A stretch of DNA of 64,000 bases from Candidatus Melainabacteria bacterium (GTDB lineage Bacteria; Cyanobacteriota; Vampirovibrionia; Obscuribacterales; Obscuribacteraceae), in assembly GCA_003242885.1 (NCBI GenBank), contig QKMZ01000007.1, forward strand, positions 29,146 through 93,145. The letters run 5' to 3'. Below the pieces are notes generated by a model. It worked only from the letters and a program-made list of their open reading frames with translations, was not told the origin of the DNA and did no database searches. Positions 24,831-32,723 of this stretch are shown here, piece by piece. Both the position numbers and the translations under genes were made by a program. The stretch's first letter is position 1, and the number at the start of each line of letters is the position of its first letter.

Positions 24831-26198
24831 TTAAACCCCTGTTTGCTTTTCAGGCGCAAGCTCCACGACTAATTGATTCGGTACTTTAGCTAACATATCC
24901 TCTGTCTCTCGGATACTCGGACTGCCTTCCGGCAGCAAACGCCTGCGCATGTCGAGCGAACGCTCAAGATATTCTCTAGCTTTGGTTTCATCGACATTCA
25001 AATAAGCTTCGCCGACTTGAAAAAGTGACAGGGCGATGTGCGGGTGTGGTTCATACACCAAATTTCGCATAGTCTCCAGGCATTCTTCCAGCTCGCTTTT
25101 TGTGTCGGTGCCTTTCTTTATCTGTGCGTATGCTAGAGCTCTGCGAGCTTTTACATAGTCGGTGCCTCTGTTCTGCGTTTTGTTTTCATAGTATTCGAGC
25201 GCTTGCTGAGCGAGTTTCTCAGCTTTGTCATACTCTTTTTTCTTGACCATCAACTGGGAGTGAAACGTCAGCAGTTCCGGATACAAAAGCGTCAACACGC
25301 GCTGTATGGCTGGATCTTTCACGATTTCGAAAGCCTGCTTCAGCTCCAGCTCTGCCTCTGGGTCATTTTTCAGCAGTTTGATACGCGCTGAAAAATAACT
25401 GGCAAACGCGTCGTCTATGCTCTTAGTCGCAAGCGTTTGTTTTATCCAGATGTCTGTTTTATTTGTTGAAATACCGGAGCGACTGGTTTCGATCGCCTTG
25501 TGCAGACGCTCCAAATACTTTTCTGCATCCTGAATCCGTTCTAAATCGATAGAACCCTGGATGGCGCCAAGCAGAGTCGAGATATAGGCGGGGGTGCCTG
25601 TTCTTCCTGAGGCTTCTAAACTGTCCAGGTTGGCGCCCAGAAGCTCGAAGCCGCGAGTGTAATTGCCGAGTTCTATGTAATTGCAAGCCAGGCTACTTGA
25701 TTGGTAAGCGCGATTGTGGCGATCGTCGGCAGAATTTCTGTATAGATACTCTGAGAATTTGACCGCTGTCTTCAAGTCGCCCTTTCTGATTGCCATGACC
25801 TGTAACTGACTGACTTTCATGGGCAGCTCGTGACCCTCTGTTTGCGGCTGCCTGCCGGCTAGAATCTGTTCGATTTCGTCTCCTATGCCCACGGTCGCCA
25901 ATTCCTCGGCTTTATTCCAAAGACCTTCTTCCTGGCAGCAGAAGGCAAAGTTCGACTGCCATATTGTTTTCACCGAAGTCCTGGTGAGAGTGATGGCAAA
26001 AATTCCCACCAGCGAGCCCAGGAAGGCAAGCGGAGCATTTAGGTGAAACAAAAACACGAGAATGGCGGTCATGACGGTCGCCATCACCAATGCAAAGCCG
26101 CCCTGCACAAAGAGAATGAGTTTGACCGTCCGGCTGGTGGCCTTGCTTTTGGCCCGCGCCAGTTTGAACGCATTTGCTTCAGCCGACTTTTCCGCCAT
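24831..26198 (-). CDS. TPR protein with N-terminal membrane hairpin
   Basis: 455 residues. Two hydrophobic helices at about residues 27-75 (LILFVQGGFALVMATVMTAILVFLF and PLAFLGSLVGIFAITLT) anchor the protein. The rest is helical TPR-like repeats, for example FSEYLYRNSADDRHNRAYQSSSLACNYIELGNYTRGFELL and YDKAEKLAQQALEYYE. No catalytic motif. It may serve as a membrane scaffold. It is the second gene after glmS on this strand but is separated by 121 bases and a palindrome, so it probably has its own promoter. Confidence 0.62.
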   Translation of the reverse strand: MAEKSAEANAFKLARAKSKATSRTVKLILFVQGGFALVMATVMTAILVFLFHLNAPLAFLGSLVGIFAITLTRTSVKTIWQSNFAFCCQEEGLWNKAEELATVGIGDEIEQILAGRQPQTEGHELPMKVSQLQVMAIRKGDLKTAVKFSEYLYRNSADDRHNRAYQSSSLACNYIELGNYTRGFELLGANLDSLEASGRTGTPAYISTLLGAIQGSIDLERIQDAEKYLERLHKAIETSRSGISTNKTDIWIKQTLATKSIDDAFASYFSARIKLLKNDPEAELELKQAFEIVKDPAIQRVLTLLYPELLTFHSQLMVKKKEYDKAEKLAQQALEYYENKTQNRGTDYVKARRALAYAQIKKGTDTKSELEECLETMRNLVYEPHPHIALSLFQVGEAYLNVDETKAREYLERSLDMRRRLLPEGSPSIRETEDMLAKVPNQLVVELAPEKQTGV

Positions 26199-26247
26199 TG
26201 AACAAACATCCTGCCTGAGACCGGAACTCCCTTTATATTCCCAGACT

Positions 26248-26274
26248 TAGCTTTCGCGAATTATTCGCTAGCTA
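26248..26274. promoter_or_regulatory. Compound palindrome between glmS and TPR gene
   Basis: TAGCT (about 26248-26252) and AGCTA (26270-26274) flank a perfect inner palindrome GCGAAT-T-ATTCGC (26256-26268). No T-run follows on the minus strand, so an operator is more likely than a terminator. Confidence 0.35.
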
Positions 26275-26319
26275 TTGTTTTGCGATTGTTCTTGGACAGT
26301 TATTCGACCGTTGTTGAAT

Positions 26320-28224
26320 CTACTCGACCGTCACTGACTTTGCCAGGTTGCGCGGCTGGTCGACATCTTTGCCGAGATAGTCGGCAATGAAATAGGACAT
26401 CAACTGCATCGGAACAACCGTAAGCAATGGGCTGAAGAATTCATCAACTTGAGGAATGCTGAGCACCGTGTCGAATGTTCTTGCTGCTTGCTCATCGCCT
26501 TCGCAAGCGACTGCAATCATCTGAGCGTTACGAGCTCTGGCTTCTTGTGCGTTGGACAGTGTCTTTTCATAAACACTTCCAGGCACAATTACAGTGACAA
26601 CCGGGACTTTCGAGTCAAGAACAGCAATCGGACCATGCTTCAATTCGCCGGCTGCGTATCCGGAAGCGTGAATGTAACTGAGTTCTTTCAGCTTCAGAGC
26701 GCCTTCCAGGGCGGTTGGATAATTGAGCCCACGTCCGATGAAAACAACATCGTGAGCATCTGCATACTTAAGTGATGCCAGACGAATTTCGTTTTCTCTT
26801 GCCAGAATTTGTTCGAGCAAAGTCGGAATTGCGTTCAAGTCTGTCTTCAGCTTTTTGGCTTGTTCAGCGGTTATCGCTCCACGTTTCTCAGCAAGAAAAA
26901 TGCCGAGCAGATAGAAGGACGTCAATTGCGCCAGGTAAGTTTTTGTGGCAGCAACTGAAACTTCGATACCGCATTCGGTGACAATCAAATTGGAAGTAAT
27001 TTGTGCCAAGTGAGAATCCGGACGGTTCGTGATACCCAGAGTGAAGGAGCCAAGCTTCTTCGCTTCTTCCAGCGCTGACAGCGTATCGGCTGTTTCGCCT
27101 GACTGGCTGACCGCGATCGTTAGGGTGCTTTCGTTTACCATCAAACGTCTGCCGCGTGTCTCTGATGCGATATCGACGGCAACCGGAATATTGCACAATT
27201 GCTCGATGATCTGTTTGCCGACGAGACTGGCATGATATGCGGTTCCGCAAGCAACAATTTGAATGCGGTCGATACCTTTCACTTCCATATCGCTGAGGTG
27301 AACGCCATAACTTTTGGAGAGGGCATTCTCTTCTTCGTTGTTTGTGGGAGCGTTGCCGTTGGGCGTGATGTGCGGGATGAAACTGACCGGCTTGGTCGGA
27401 TGAACCAAGTATTTAGCCAGCGTTTGACGCAAGACTAGCGGTTGTTCGTGAATTTCCTTGAGCAAGAAGTGCTTGTAGCCGCCTTTGTCGATGACATAAG
27501 GATTGGAGTCCAGCGACATCGGACGACGTTTTACTTCTTTGCCGTCAAAAGCAAAAAGGCGCACGCCTTCAACAGTGATTTCGGCAATTTCGCTTTGTTC
27601 CAATCTGACGACTTTATTCGTGTACTGGCGGACAGCCATGCTGTCTGAAGCGAGGAAACTCTCGTTATTGCCCAGACCAACCGACAACGAGTAGTGCTGA
27701 TTGATGGCGTAGATTTTGTCGGGATGCTTTTGGCTCACTACACCCAGGGCATAGGCGCCGCGCAGCCTTTCGACTGTTCGGAAGATTGCCTTGAGCATGT
27801 CATTTTCTTTTTCATACTCTTTGGAAATCAGGTGCGCAATAACTTCAGTGTCGGTGTCAGATTCGAATGCGCATCCGGCTTTGATCAATTCTTCCTTCAG
27901 CTCTTCGTAATTCTCGATGATGCCGTTGTGAACGACCGCAATTGTTTTTGACGCATCCAAGTGAGGGTGAGCGTTTTGATCATTGGGCACGCCGTGGGTT
28001 GCCCAGCGCGTATGACCAATTCCGACTGTTGCTGTCGGTTTGTTGTCCGTGATCAATTTTTCCAAATTGTTCAGTTTACCGGCAGCTTTGAGAACGCTCA
28101 ATTCGCCGTCTTGAATGATCGCGACGCCCGCAGAATCGTAGCCGCGATACTCTAAGCAGCGAAGCTCAGAAAGTAGTACGGGCGCAGCTTTTGCAGGGCC
28201 GAGATAGCCGACTATTCCACACAT
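26320..28224 (-). CDS. glmS: Glutamine-fructose-6-phosphate aminotransferase (isomerizing)
   Basis: GlmS makes glucosamine-6-phosphate from fructose-6-phosphate and glutamine, the first step towards UDP-GlcNAc for peptidoglycan and lipid A. The class II glutaminase domain begins MCGIVGYLGP, with the nucleophile Cys right after Met, and has GHTRWATHG and HNGIIENY. Two SIS domains follow (ACGTAYHASLVGKQIIE, SQSGETADTLSALEEAKK, RGLNYPTALEGALKLKELSYIHASGY). The C-terminus ends QPRNLAKSVTVE, complete. 634 residues. GGAGG lies ahead of the ATG, 19 bases after frr. I see no glmS ribozyme; the gap is too short for one. Confidence 0.97.
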   Translation of the reverse strand: MCGIVGYLGPAKAAPVLLSELRCLEYRGYDSAGVAIIQDGELSVLKAAGKLNNLEKLITDNKPTATVGIGHTRWATHGVPNDQNAHPHLDASKTIAVVHNGIIENYEELKEELIKAGCAFESDTDTEVIAHLISKEYEKENDMLKAIFRTVERLRGAYALGVVSQKHPDKIYAINQHYSLSVGLGNNESFLASDSMAVRQYTNKVVRLEQSEIAEITVEGVRLFAFDGKEVKRRPMSLDSNPYVIDKGGYKHFLLKEIHEQPLVLRQTLAKYLVHPTKPVSFIPHITPNGNAPTNNEEENALSKSYGVHLSDMEVKGIDRIQIVACGTAYHASLVGKQIIEQLCNIPVAVDIASETRGRRLMVNESTLTIAVSQSGETADTLSALEEAKKLGSFTLGITNRPDSHLAQITSNLIVTECGIEVSVAATKTYLAQLTSFYLLGIFLAEKRGAITAEQAKKLKTDLNAIPTLLEQILARENEIRLASLKYADAHDVVFIGRGLNYPTALEGALKLKELSYIHASGYAAGELKHGPIAVLDSKVPVVTVIVPGSVYEKTLSNAQEARARNAQMIAVACEGDEQAARTFDTVLSIPQVDEFFSPLLTVVPMQLMSYFIADYLGKDVDQPRNLAKSVTVE

Positions 28225-28243
28225 TAAGAGTTATCCTCCAGAC

Positions 28244-28804
28244 TTAAACTTCCATGACTTCTTGTTCTTTGTCATGTACTTGCTTGTCTATTTCTTTGAC
28301 ATATTTGTCAGTCAACTTTTGCAGACTTTCTTCCTGGCGTTTCATATCGTCTTCAGAAAGTCCTGTGCCTTTGAGCTTCTTCAGGTCATCGGCGCCGTCA
28401 CGACGAATGTTGCGCACAGAAACTCTGGCTTCTTCGCCGAATTTTTTGACTTGCTTGGTCAAATCTTTGCGGCGTTCTTCAGTAAGCACAGGAATGGTGA
28501 TGCGAACGACCGTTCCATCCGAGTTTGGCGTAAGACCAAGTCCAGACTTGTGAATGGCTTGCTCGATGTCTTTGACCACATTCTTATCGAACGGTTGAAT
28601 CAAAAGAGATCTTCCGTCCGGCACAGATATGTTTGCCAAACTCTTTAAGGGAGTCGGGCTGCCGTAATATTCCACTTCCACGCGGTCGAGGATTGCCGGA
28701 TTTGCCCGACCTGTCCGGATCGTCGTGAATTCCTTTTGCAGGTTCGCGATCGCCTTTTTCATCCGATCTTCAGCCGTAGCCAGTACTTCAGTAGCAGTAC
28801 TCAT
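28244..28804 (-). CDS. frr: Ribosome recycling factor
   Basis: 186 residues. RRF splits post-termination ribosomes together with EF-G. Family blocks are clear: ATAEDRMKKAIANLQKEF, TIRTGRANPAILDRVEVEYYGSPTPLKSLANIS, RSLLIQPFDKNVVKDIEQAI, and LTEERRKDLTKQVKKFGEEARVSVRNIRRDG. Its ATG overlaps the pyrH stop (ATGA), the usual pyrH-frr arrangement, giving translational coupling. Confidence 0.97.
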   Translation of the reverse strand: MSTATEVLATAEDRMKKAIANLQKEFTTIRTGRANPAILDRVEVEYYGSPTPLKSLANISVPDGRSLLIQPFDKNVVKDIEQAIHKSGLGLTPNSDGTVVRITIPVLTEERRKDLTKQVKKFGEEARVSVRNIRRDGADDLKKLKGTGLSEDDMKRQEESLQKLTDKYVKEIDKQVHDKEQEVMEV

Positions 28805-29598
28805 TTTGCTCCTCCAACTCGAGTGCCGATTAGTGTTCCCACCTTTTCGCCTAAGACGATGCGCTCGATGCTGCCAGATTTAGCAAAATCGAACACTACA
28901 AAGGGGATATTGTTTTCCTTGCAAATAGATACAGCGGCAGGATCCATAACTTTCAGTCCTTGCCTGATCAAATCTTCGAAGCTGATGCGCTCGATTTTCT
29001 TGGCGTGCGGGTTCTTTCTCGGGTCATCATCGTAGACTCCGTCTACACCGTTCTTCGCCATAAGAACCGAGTCAGCCTTTATTTCGGCTGCGCGCAAGGC
29101 GGCTGCCGTGTCTGTAGTTACGTGCGGGTTGCCGGTTCCGCCGCCGAAAATAACAATGCGTCCTTTTTCCAAATGGCGAATGGCGCGCAATCTAATGAAC
29201 GTTTCAGCGATCGAGGGCATGGCAATTGCGGTCATTACACGCACTTGAGCACCCTTTGATTTCAAAACTTCTTGCAGAATAAGGCAATTCATTACGGTGG
29301 CGAGCATGCCTACATAATCGGCTGCCGCTTTGTCCATTCCCCAGGCGCTGCCTGTGACACCGCGGAAGATATTGCCTCCGCCTACGACTATCGCGATTTG
29401 AATGCCCATTTGTTGCGCCGCAATTATCTCGTCCGCGATAGGACCGATTACTTCAGGCGCAATGCCGAATTTCTCCGTCCCCATCAGTGCCTCACCGCTC
29501 AACTTGAGCAATATGCGCTTATAAACTGGGTCTTTGCCTGACTTTGCTGCTTGTGTATTCACGAGCGGGGATTCCTTAGTGCTTGGTGTGCCGGACAT
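28801..29598 (-). CDS. pyrH: UMP kinase
   Basis: PyrH phosphorylates UMP to UDP and is the hexameric bacterial enzyme of the amino-acid-kinase fold. Seen: YKRILLKLSGEALMG (phosphate-binding strand), IAIVVGGGNIFRG, DYVGMLATVMNCLILQ, GGGTGNPHVTTDTAAALRAAEI, and VDGVYDDDPRKNPHAKK. The family usually starts about 10 residues before KRILLKLSGE; here the start could be ATG 29598 or a GTG at 29682, so the N-terminal 25-50 residues are uncertain. It overlaps frr by four bases. Confidence 0.95.
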   Translation of the reverse strand: MSGTPSTKESPLVNTQAAKSGKDPVYKRILLKLSGEALMGTEKFGIAPEVIGPIADEIIAAQQMGIQIAIVVGGGNIFRGVTGSAWGMDKAAADYVGMLATVMNCLILQEVLKSKGAQVRVMTAIAMPSIAETFIRLRAIRHLEKGRIVIFGGGTGNPHVTTDTAAALRAAEIKADSVLMAKNGVDGVYDDDPRKNPHAKKIERISFEDLIRQGLKVMDPAAVSICKENNIPFVVFDFAKSGSIERIVLGEKVGTLIGTRVGGAK

Positions 29599-29825
29599 GC
29601 TGGCTTGGCAACCTCGATTTGCAATGTATATTCGGTCGAATTTAACAGGTAATCTTACCGCAACCCGCATCGGGCCTTCCACTCATGCAGTCTCATTAGG
29701 TTTGCAATTGGACGTCATCCTGCTAGAAGCTGCCTGCAAGCGGTATGATGACTGTTTTCAAGGGATTTTGGCGCTGTCCGGAGAGCATACAGACATGCGT
29801 CGAACGAAGGCCCATCAGTAATACA

Positions 29826-29851
29826 AAAGCCGCCTTGTAAGGGGCGGCTTT
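29826..29851 (-). terminator. Rho-independent terminator after tsf
   Basis: Nine-base-pair stem AAAGCCGCC (29826-29834) / GGCGGCTTT (29843-29851) with an eight-base loop. On the minus strand the U-rich side follows the stem (GGCGGCTTTTG). It closes the rpsB-tsf operon and separates it from pyrH-frr-glmS. Confidence 0.8.
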
Positions 29852-29878
29852 CATTAACTCTCTGATTTATTTACGCGA

Positions 29879-30790
29879 TTACTCTTCGCCGGCTCCGTTT
29901 TGGTCGGCTTGAGTTTCGCCCAAGATAAAGAGCGAGAAGCTCTTCACTTCCAGTTTGGCGCCCAAATCGGTGCCGCTGGCAGCCAGGTATTTGCTGACTG
30001 TTTGGGTCGGATCTTTGACGAATTGTTGTTCGTTCAAGCAGCGCTCGGCAAAAATCTTGTCGATACGTCCTTGCACGATTTTTTCGCGCATTTCCGGCTT
30101 CTTGTCGGCCAAATCTTGCTTTCCAGCTTCGATGCGGCGCTCGTTTTCAATGGTTTCTGCCGGGATGTCGTTCTTGCTGACGAATTGAGGCTTAGCCGAA
30201 ACAATATGCATGGCAACATCTCTGCCAAGAGCTGCTGCCTTTTCGGCATCAATCTTCTTGTCTGCTTCGATGGTGACGATTGCACCCATTTTTCCGCCCA
30301 GGGCGTGAACATAGATTCCGATAACGCCTTCTTTGCCTTTCAAATCTTCGAGGGCCGCGCGGCGCAGGATGATGTTTTCGCCGATTTTAGCGATAGCGGC
30401 GGTCACATGCTCGGCTACGGTCGTGCCTTTGATTGATTGCTTGTTGAGAGCTTCAACCGAGGCGGACTTCGTCGTTAATGCGGTTTCGGCGAGATCCTTG
30501 GTCAATTGGATGAACTCTTCGTTGCGGGCAACGAAGTCGGTTTCGCAGTTCACTTCGATAAGGGCGCCGGACTTGCCATCGTTAGCGATGTGACCGACTA
30601 CCAGACCTTCGGAGGCAGAACGCGATGCTTTCTTGCTTGCGGAAGCAACGCCCTTTTGACGCAGAATTTCGAATGCCTTTTCGGAATCTCCACTGGCTTC
30701 TACAAGAGCTTTCTTGCAGTCCATCATTGCTGCGCCTGACTTGTCTCTTAGCTCTTTAACCAGTTGAGCCGAAATCTCTACCATGACCAT
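29879..30790 (-). CDS. tsf: Translation elongation factor Ts
   Basis: EF-Ts is the guanine nucleotide exchange factor for EF-Tu. The N-terminal UBA-like part (VKELRDKSGAAMMDCKKALVEASGDSEKAFEILRQKG) and the TDFVAR core (IEVNCETDFVARNEEFIQL) are diagnostic. The middle carries HIVSAKPQFVSKNDIPAETIENE, and the end FAERCLNEQQFVKDPTQTV is the usual dimerisation end. ATG 30790 (AGGAG four bases upstream) is preferred; ATG 30784 and a longer start at 30820 are possible. It follows rpsB by 84 bases in the classic rpsB-tsf order. Confidence 0.97.
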   Translation of the reverse strand: MVMVEISAQLVKELRDKSGAAMMDCKKALVEASGDSEKAFEILRQKGVASASKKASRSASEGLVVGHIANDGKSGALIEVNCETDFVARNEEFIQLTKDLAETALTTKSASVEALNKQSIKGTTVAEHVTAAIAKIGENIILRRAALEDLKGKEGVIGIYVHALGGKMGAIVTIEADKKIDAEKAAALGRDVAMHIVSAKPQFVSKNDIPAETIENERRIEAGKQDLADKKPEMREKIVQGRIDKIFAERCLNEQQFVKDPTQTVSKYLAASGTDLGAKLEVKSFSLFILGETQADQNGAGEE

Positions 30791-30874
30791 ATTTCTCCTC
30801 GCAATATTCACTTGTGGCATGCCGCTGGTTTTCGCAGCTTGCCTGAGAGTAGTTAGAACGAATGCAAAAGCTGC

Positions 30875-31690
30875 TTAAGCTTCTTCATCTTCAGTGAGGG
30901 CTTCTTCAAGGTCTTCAGCTACAGCAACGGTGCTTGCGCCAACCACTGCATGAACTTTCTCTTCTTCCTGTTGAACAAGAGCTTTCTCTTCTTCAAAGGT
31001 GTGAGCTTGACCTTGTTTGCCTTCCAAGATGGAATCCGCAACTTTGCTCATAATCAGCTTGATAGAGCGGATCGAATCATCGTTGCCGGGGATTACATAG
31101 TCGATGCCATCTGGATCGCAGTTGGTGTCGATGATACCGACAACGGTGATGCCGATTTTCTTGGCTTCGGCAACAGCGATGTCTTCACGCTTTTGGTCGA
31201 TGACGAAAAGTACATCCGGGCGACCACGCATATTTTTGATACCGCCCAAAGACTTTTCGAGCTTGAACAATTCGCGGTTCAAAACTGCCAATTCTTTCTT
31301 GGGACGGCGGTAGAAGTCGCCGGTGTCGCGCATTTCTTCAAGCTCTTTCAAGCGGTTAATGCGCAGACGAATAGTTTCAAAATTTGTGAGCATACCGCCC
31401 AACCAGCGGCGGTTTACAAAGTGTGCTCCGCAACGCTTCGCTTCTTCTTCGATGATGTCGGCGGCTTGTTTCTTGGTGCCGACGAAGACGATGTTTTTCT
31501 TTTCGGAAGCGATCTTGCGCAAGAAGTCGCAAGCTTTGTCGAGCGCACGAGTGGTCTGCTCTAGGTCGATAATATAAATCCCATTACGTTCGCCGTAGAT
31601 GTACTGGCGCATTTTGGGATTCCAGCGGCGGGTTTGGTGTCCGAAGTGGACCCCGGCTTCCAACAGTTGTCTCATTGATGCTACTGACAA
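30875..31690 (-). CDS. rpsB: 30S ribosomal protein S2
   Basis: 271 residues, with MRQLLEAGVHFGHQTRRWNPKM, GIYIIDLEQTTRAL, FVGTKKQAADIIEEEAKRCGAHFVNRRWLGGMLTNFETI, and PDVLFVIDQKREDIAVAEAKKIGI, all S2 blocks. The TTG start at 31690 aligns with the usual N-terminal length and has AGGAG 12 bases upstream; ATG 31675 is an alternative. The C-terminus has an acidic extension of about 40 residues rich in Glu and Ala, longer than in E. coli. Confidence 0.97.
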   Translation of the reverse strand: MSVASMRQLLEAGVHFGHQTRRWNPKMRQYIYGERNGIYIIDLEQTTRALDKACDFLRKIASEKKNIVFVGTKKQAADIIEEEAKRCGAHFVNRRWLGGMLTNFETIRLRINRLKELEEMRDTGDFYRRPKKELAVLNRELFKLEKSLGGIKNMRGRPDVLFVIDQKREDIAVAEAKKIGITVVGIIDTNCDPDGIDYVIPGNDDSIRSIKLIMSKVADSILEGKQGQAHTFEEEKALVQQEEEKVHAVVGASTVAVAEDLEEALTEDEEA

Positions 31691-32067
31691 GGCTGACTCA
31701 TGCTCCTATTTCAATGTGAGTACTAGCGGGGGGTATGACTGCTTGTATATCTGTTTTATTTCTTCGATCACTAATTAACCCATGGCACCGCAGTAGGTAC
31801 CGAAAGTGTTTATGTTTCAAGCGCACCCCCCATTGAGTGAATGGCGCGCCAAACACAACACTTCCCCGGACCAAATCTTGCTGCTGCAGAACGTTATCGT
31901 CCTTGCAAAACTCTCGCAAGCCGTGACCAGTTGCCCTGTTCCCACGGAACAGACAAGTCACCAATTCTATCACGAAATCCTCGAAATACCTATTTATGGA
32001 CAATTTCAGGATTTGATCGTTATAATGTTTCTACGTAAACAAATGCTAAGTAGCATGAGGAGCGGTC
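31691..32067. other. 377-base intergenic region between rpsB and HNH gene
   Basis: This divergent gap must carry the rpsB promoter and leader (minus) and the HNH promoter (plus, noted separately). Small frames cross it on both strands, but none has a ribosome site or a family resemblance. The rpsB side is about 300 bases, so a long S2 leader with autoregulatory structure is possible, but I found no specific fold. Confidence 0.5.
31997..32026 (+). promoter_or_regulatory. Sigma-70-type promoter for HNH gene
   Basis: TGGACA (31997-32002, five of six match to TTGACA) is followed after 18 bases by a perfect TATAAT (32021-32026). The HNH gene starts 42 bases further on. Confidence 0.65.
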
Positions 32068-32562
32068 TTGTCTAAGGTTTTAGTACTTAATGCTTCGTAT
32101 GAGCCTTTAAACATCTGTACGTGGAGACGTGCTGTTGTCCTTCTGCTTAAGGGAAAAGCTGAGCAGATAGAGGATAACGGCAAAATTGTTTACGCAGAGT
32201 TCCCTTTACCGACTGTGATTCGACTACGAAGTTACGTCAAGATTCCGTATAAAGAGATCAGTCTGTCCCGGCGCAACGTTTTGCACCGGGATTCTTATAC
32301 GTGCCAGTATTGCAGTGAAAAGCGGCATGATTTGACGATTGATCACATCATCCCCCGTTCGAAAGGCGGAACTGACAATTGGGAAAACGTAGTGGCTGCT
32401 TGCTTAAAGTGCAACGTCAAGAAGGGCGATCGCACTCCCAAGGAAGCTGGAATGCCCTTACTTTGTGCGCCTAGACGCCCTCAAAGCCACGTGCACTTCG
32501 AAATTTCCAAACATTCGGTGTCCGGCGATTACGCCTGGAAAAAATACGTCATCGGCGCTTAG
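32068..32562 (+). CDS. HNH endonuclease of the cyanobacterial type
   Basis: 164 residues. The N-terminus SKVLVLNASYEPLNICTWRRAVVLLLKGKAE is characteristic of a widespread HNH protein common in Cyanobacteria and Actinobacteria. The HNH fold is YTCQYC...DLTIDHIIPRSKGGTDNWENVVAACLKCNVKKGDRTP with two CxxC zinc pairs and the conserved His-Asn-His core (DHI, N, and a distal K/N). It is probably a DNA nuclease in repair or defence; a true function has not been fixed for this subfamily. The TTG start has GAGGAG upstream. Confidence 0.85.
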   Translation: MSKVLVLNASYEPLNICTWRRAVVLLLKGKAEQIEDNGKIVYAEFPLPTVIRLRSYVKIPYKEISLSRRNVLHRDSYTCQYCSEKRHDLTIDHIIPRSKGGTDNWENVVAACLKCNVKKGDRTPKEAGMPLLCAPRRPQSHVHFEISKHSVSGDYAWKKYVIGA

Positions 32563-32589
32563 AGCATTCGCCTGAGATAGAAGCATTTG

Positions 32590-32617
32590 AAAACCCTTGC
32601 CACGCAAGGTTTTTTTC
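32590..32617 (+). terminator. Rho-independent terminator after HNH gene
   Basis: CCTTGC (32595-32600) and GCAAGG (32604-32609) form a stem with a three-base loop, flanked by AAA and followed by seven T (from 32610). This is a clean terminator ending the HNH transcript before priA. Confidence 0.82.
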
Positions 32618-32723
32618 AAATTTGCGGAAACATTTTCCGCTTTTCAACCTTCTGCTTTGAACTTTTTGTCCTCTGCTGACGTTTTAAAGAAAAGCAAGAC
32701 TCATACGGACGGAGGGCGCGAAA

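Noticed and set aside
26320..28243. glmS ribozyme ahead of glmS
   Set aside because: Only 19 bases separate frr and glmS, too short for the ribozyme.
31698..32003. 101-residue minus-strand frame ahead of rpsB
   Set aside because: No ribosome site and no recognisable protein; it lies where the rpsB leader must be.
31806..32075. 89-residue frame in the rpsB/HNH gap
   Set aside because: No ribosome site, no family resemblance, and it runs through the HNH promoter and start.
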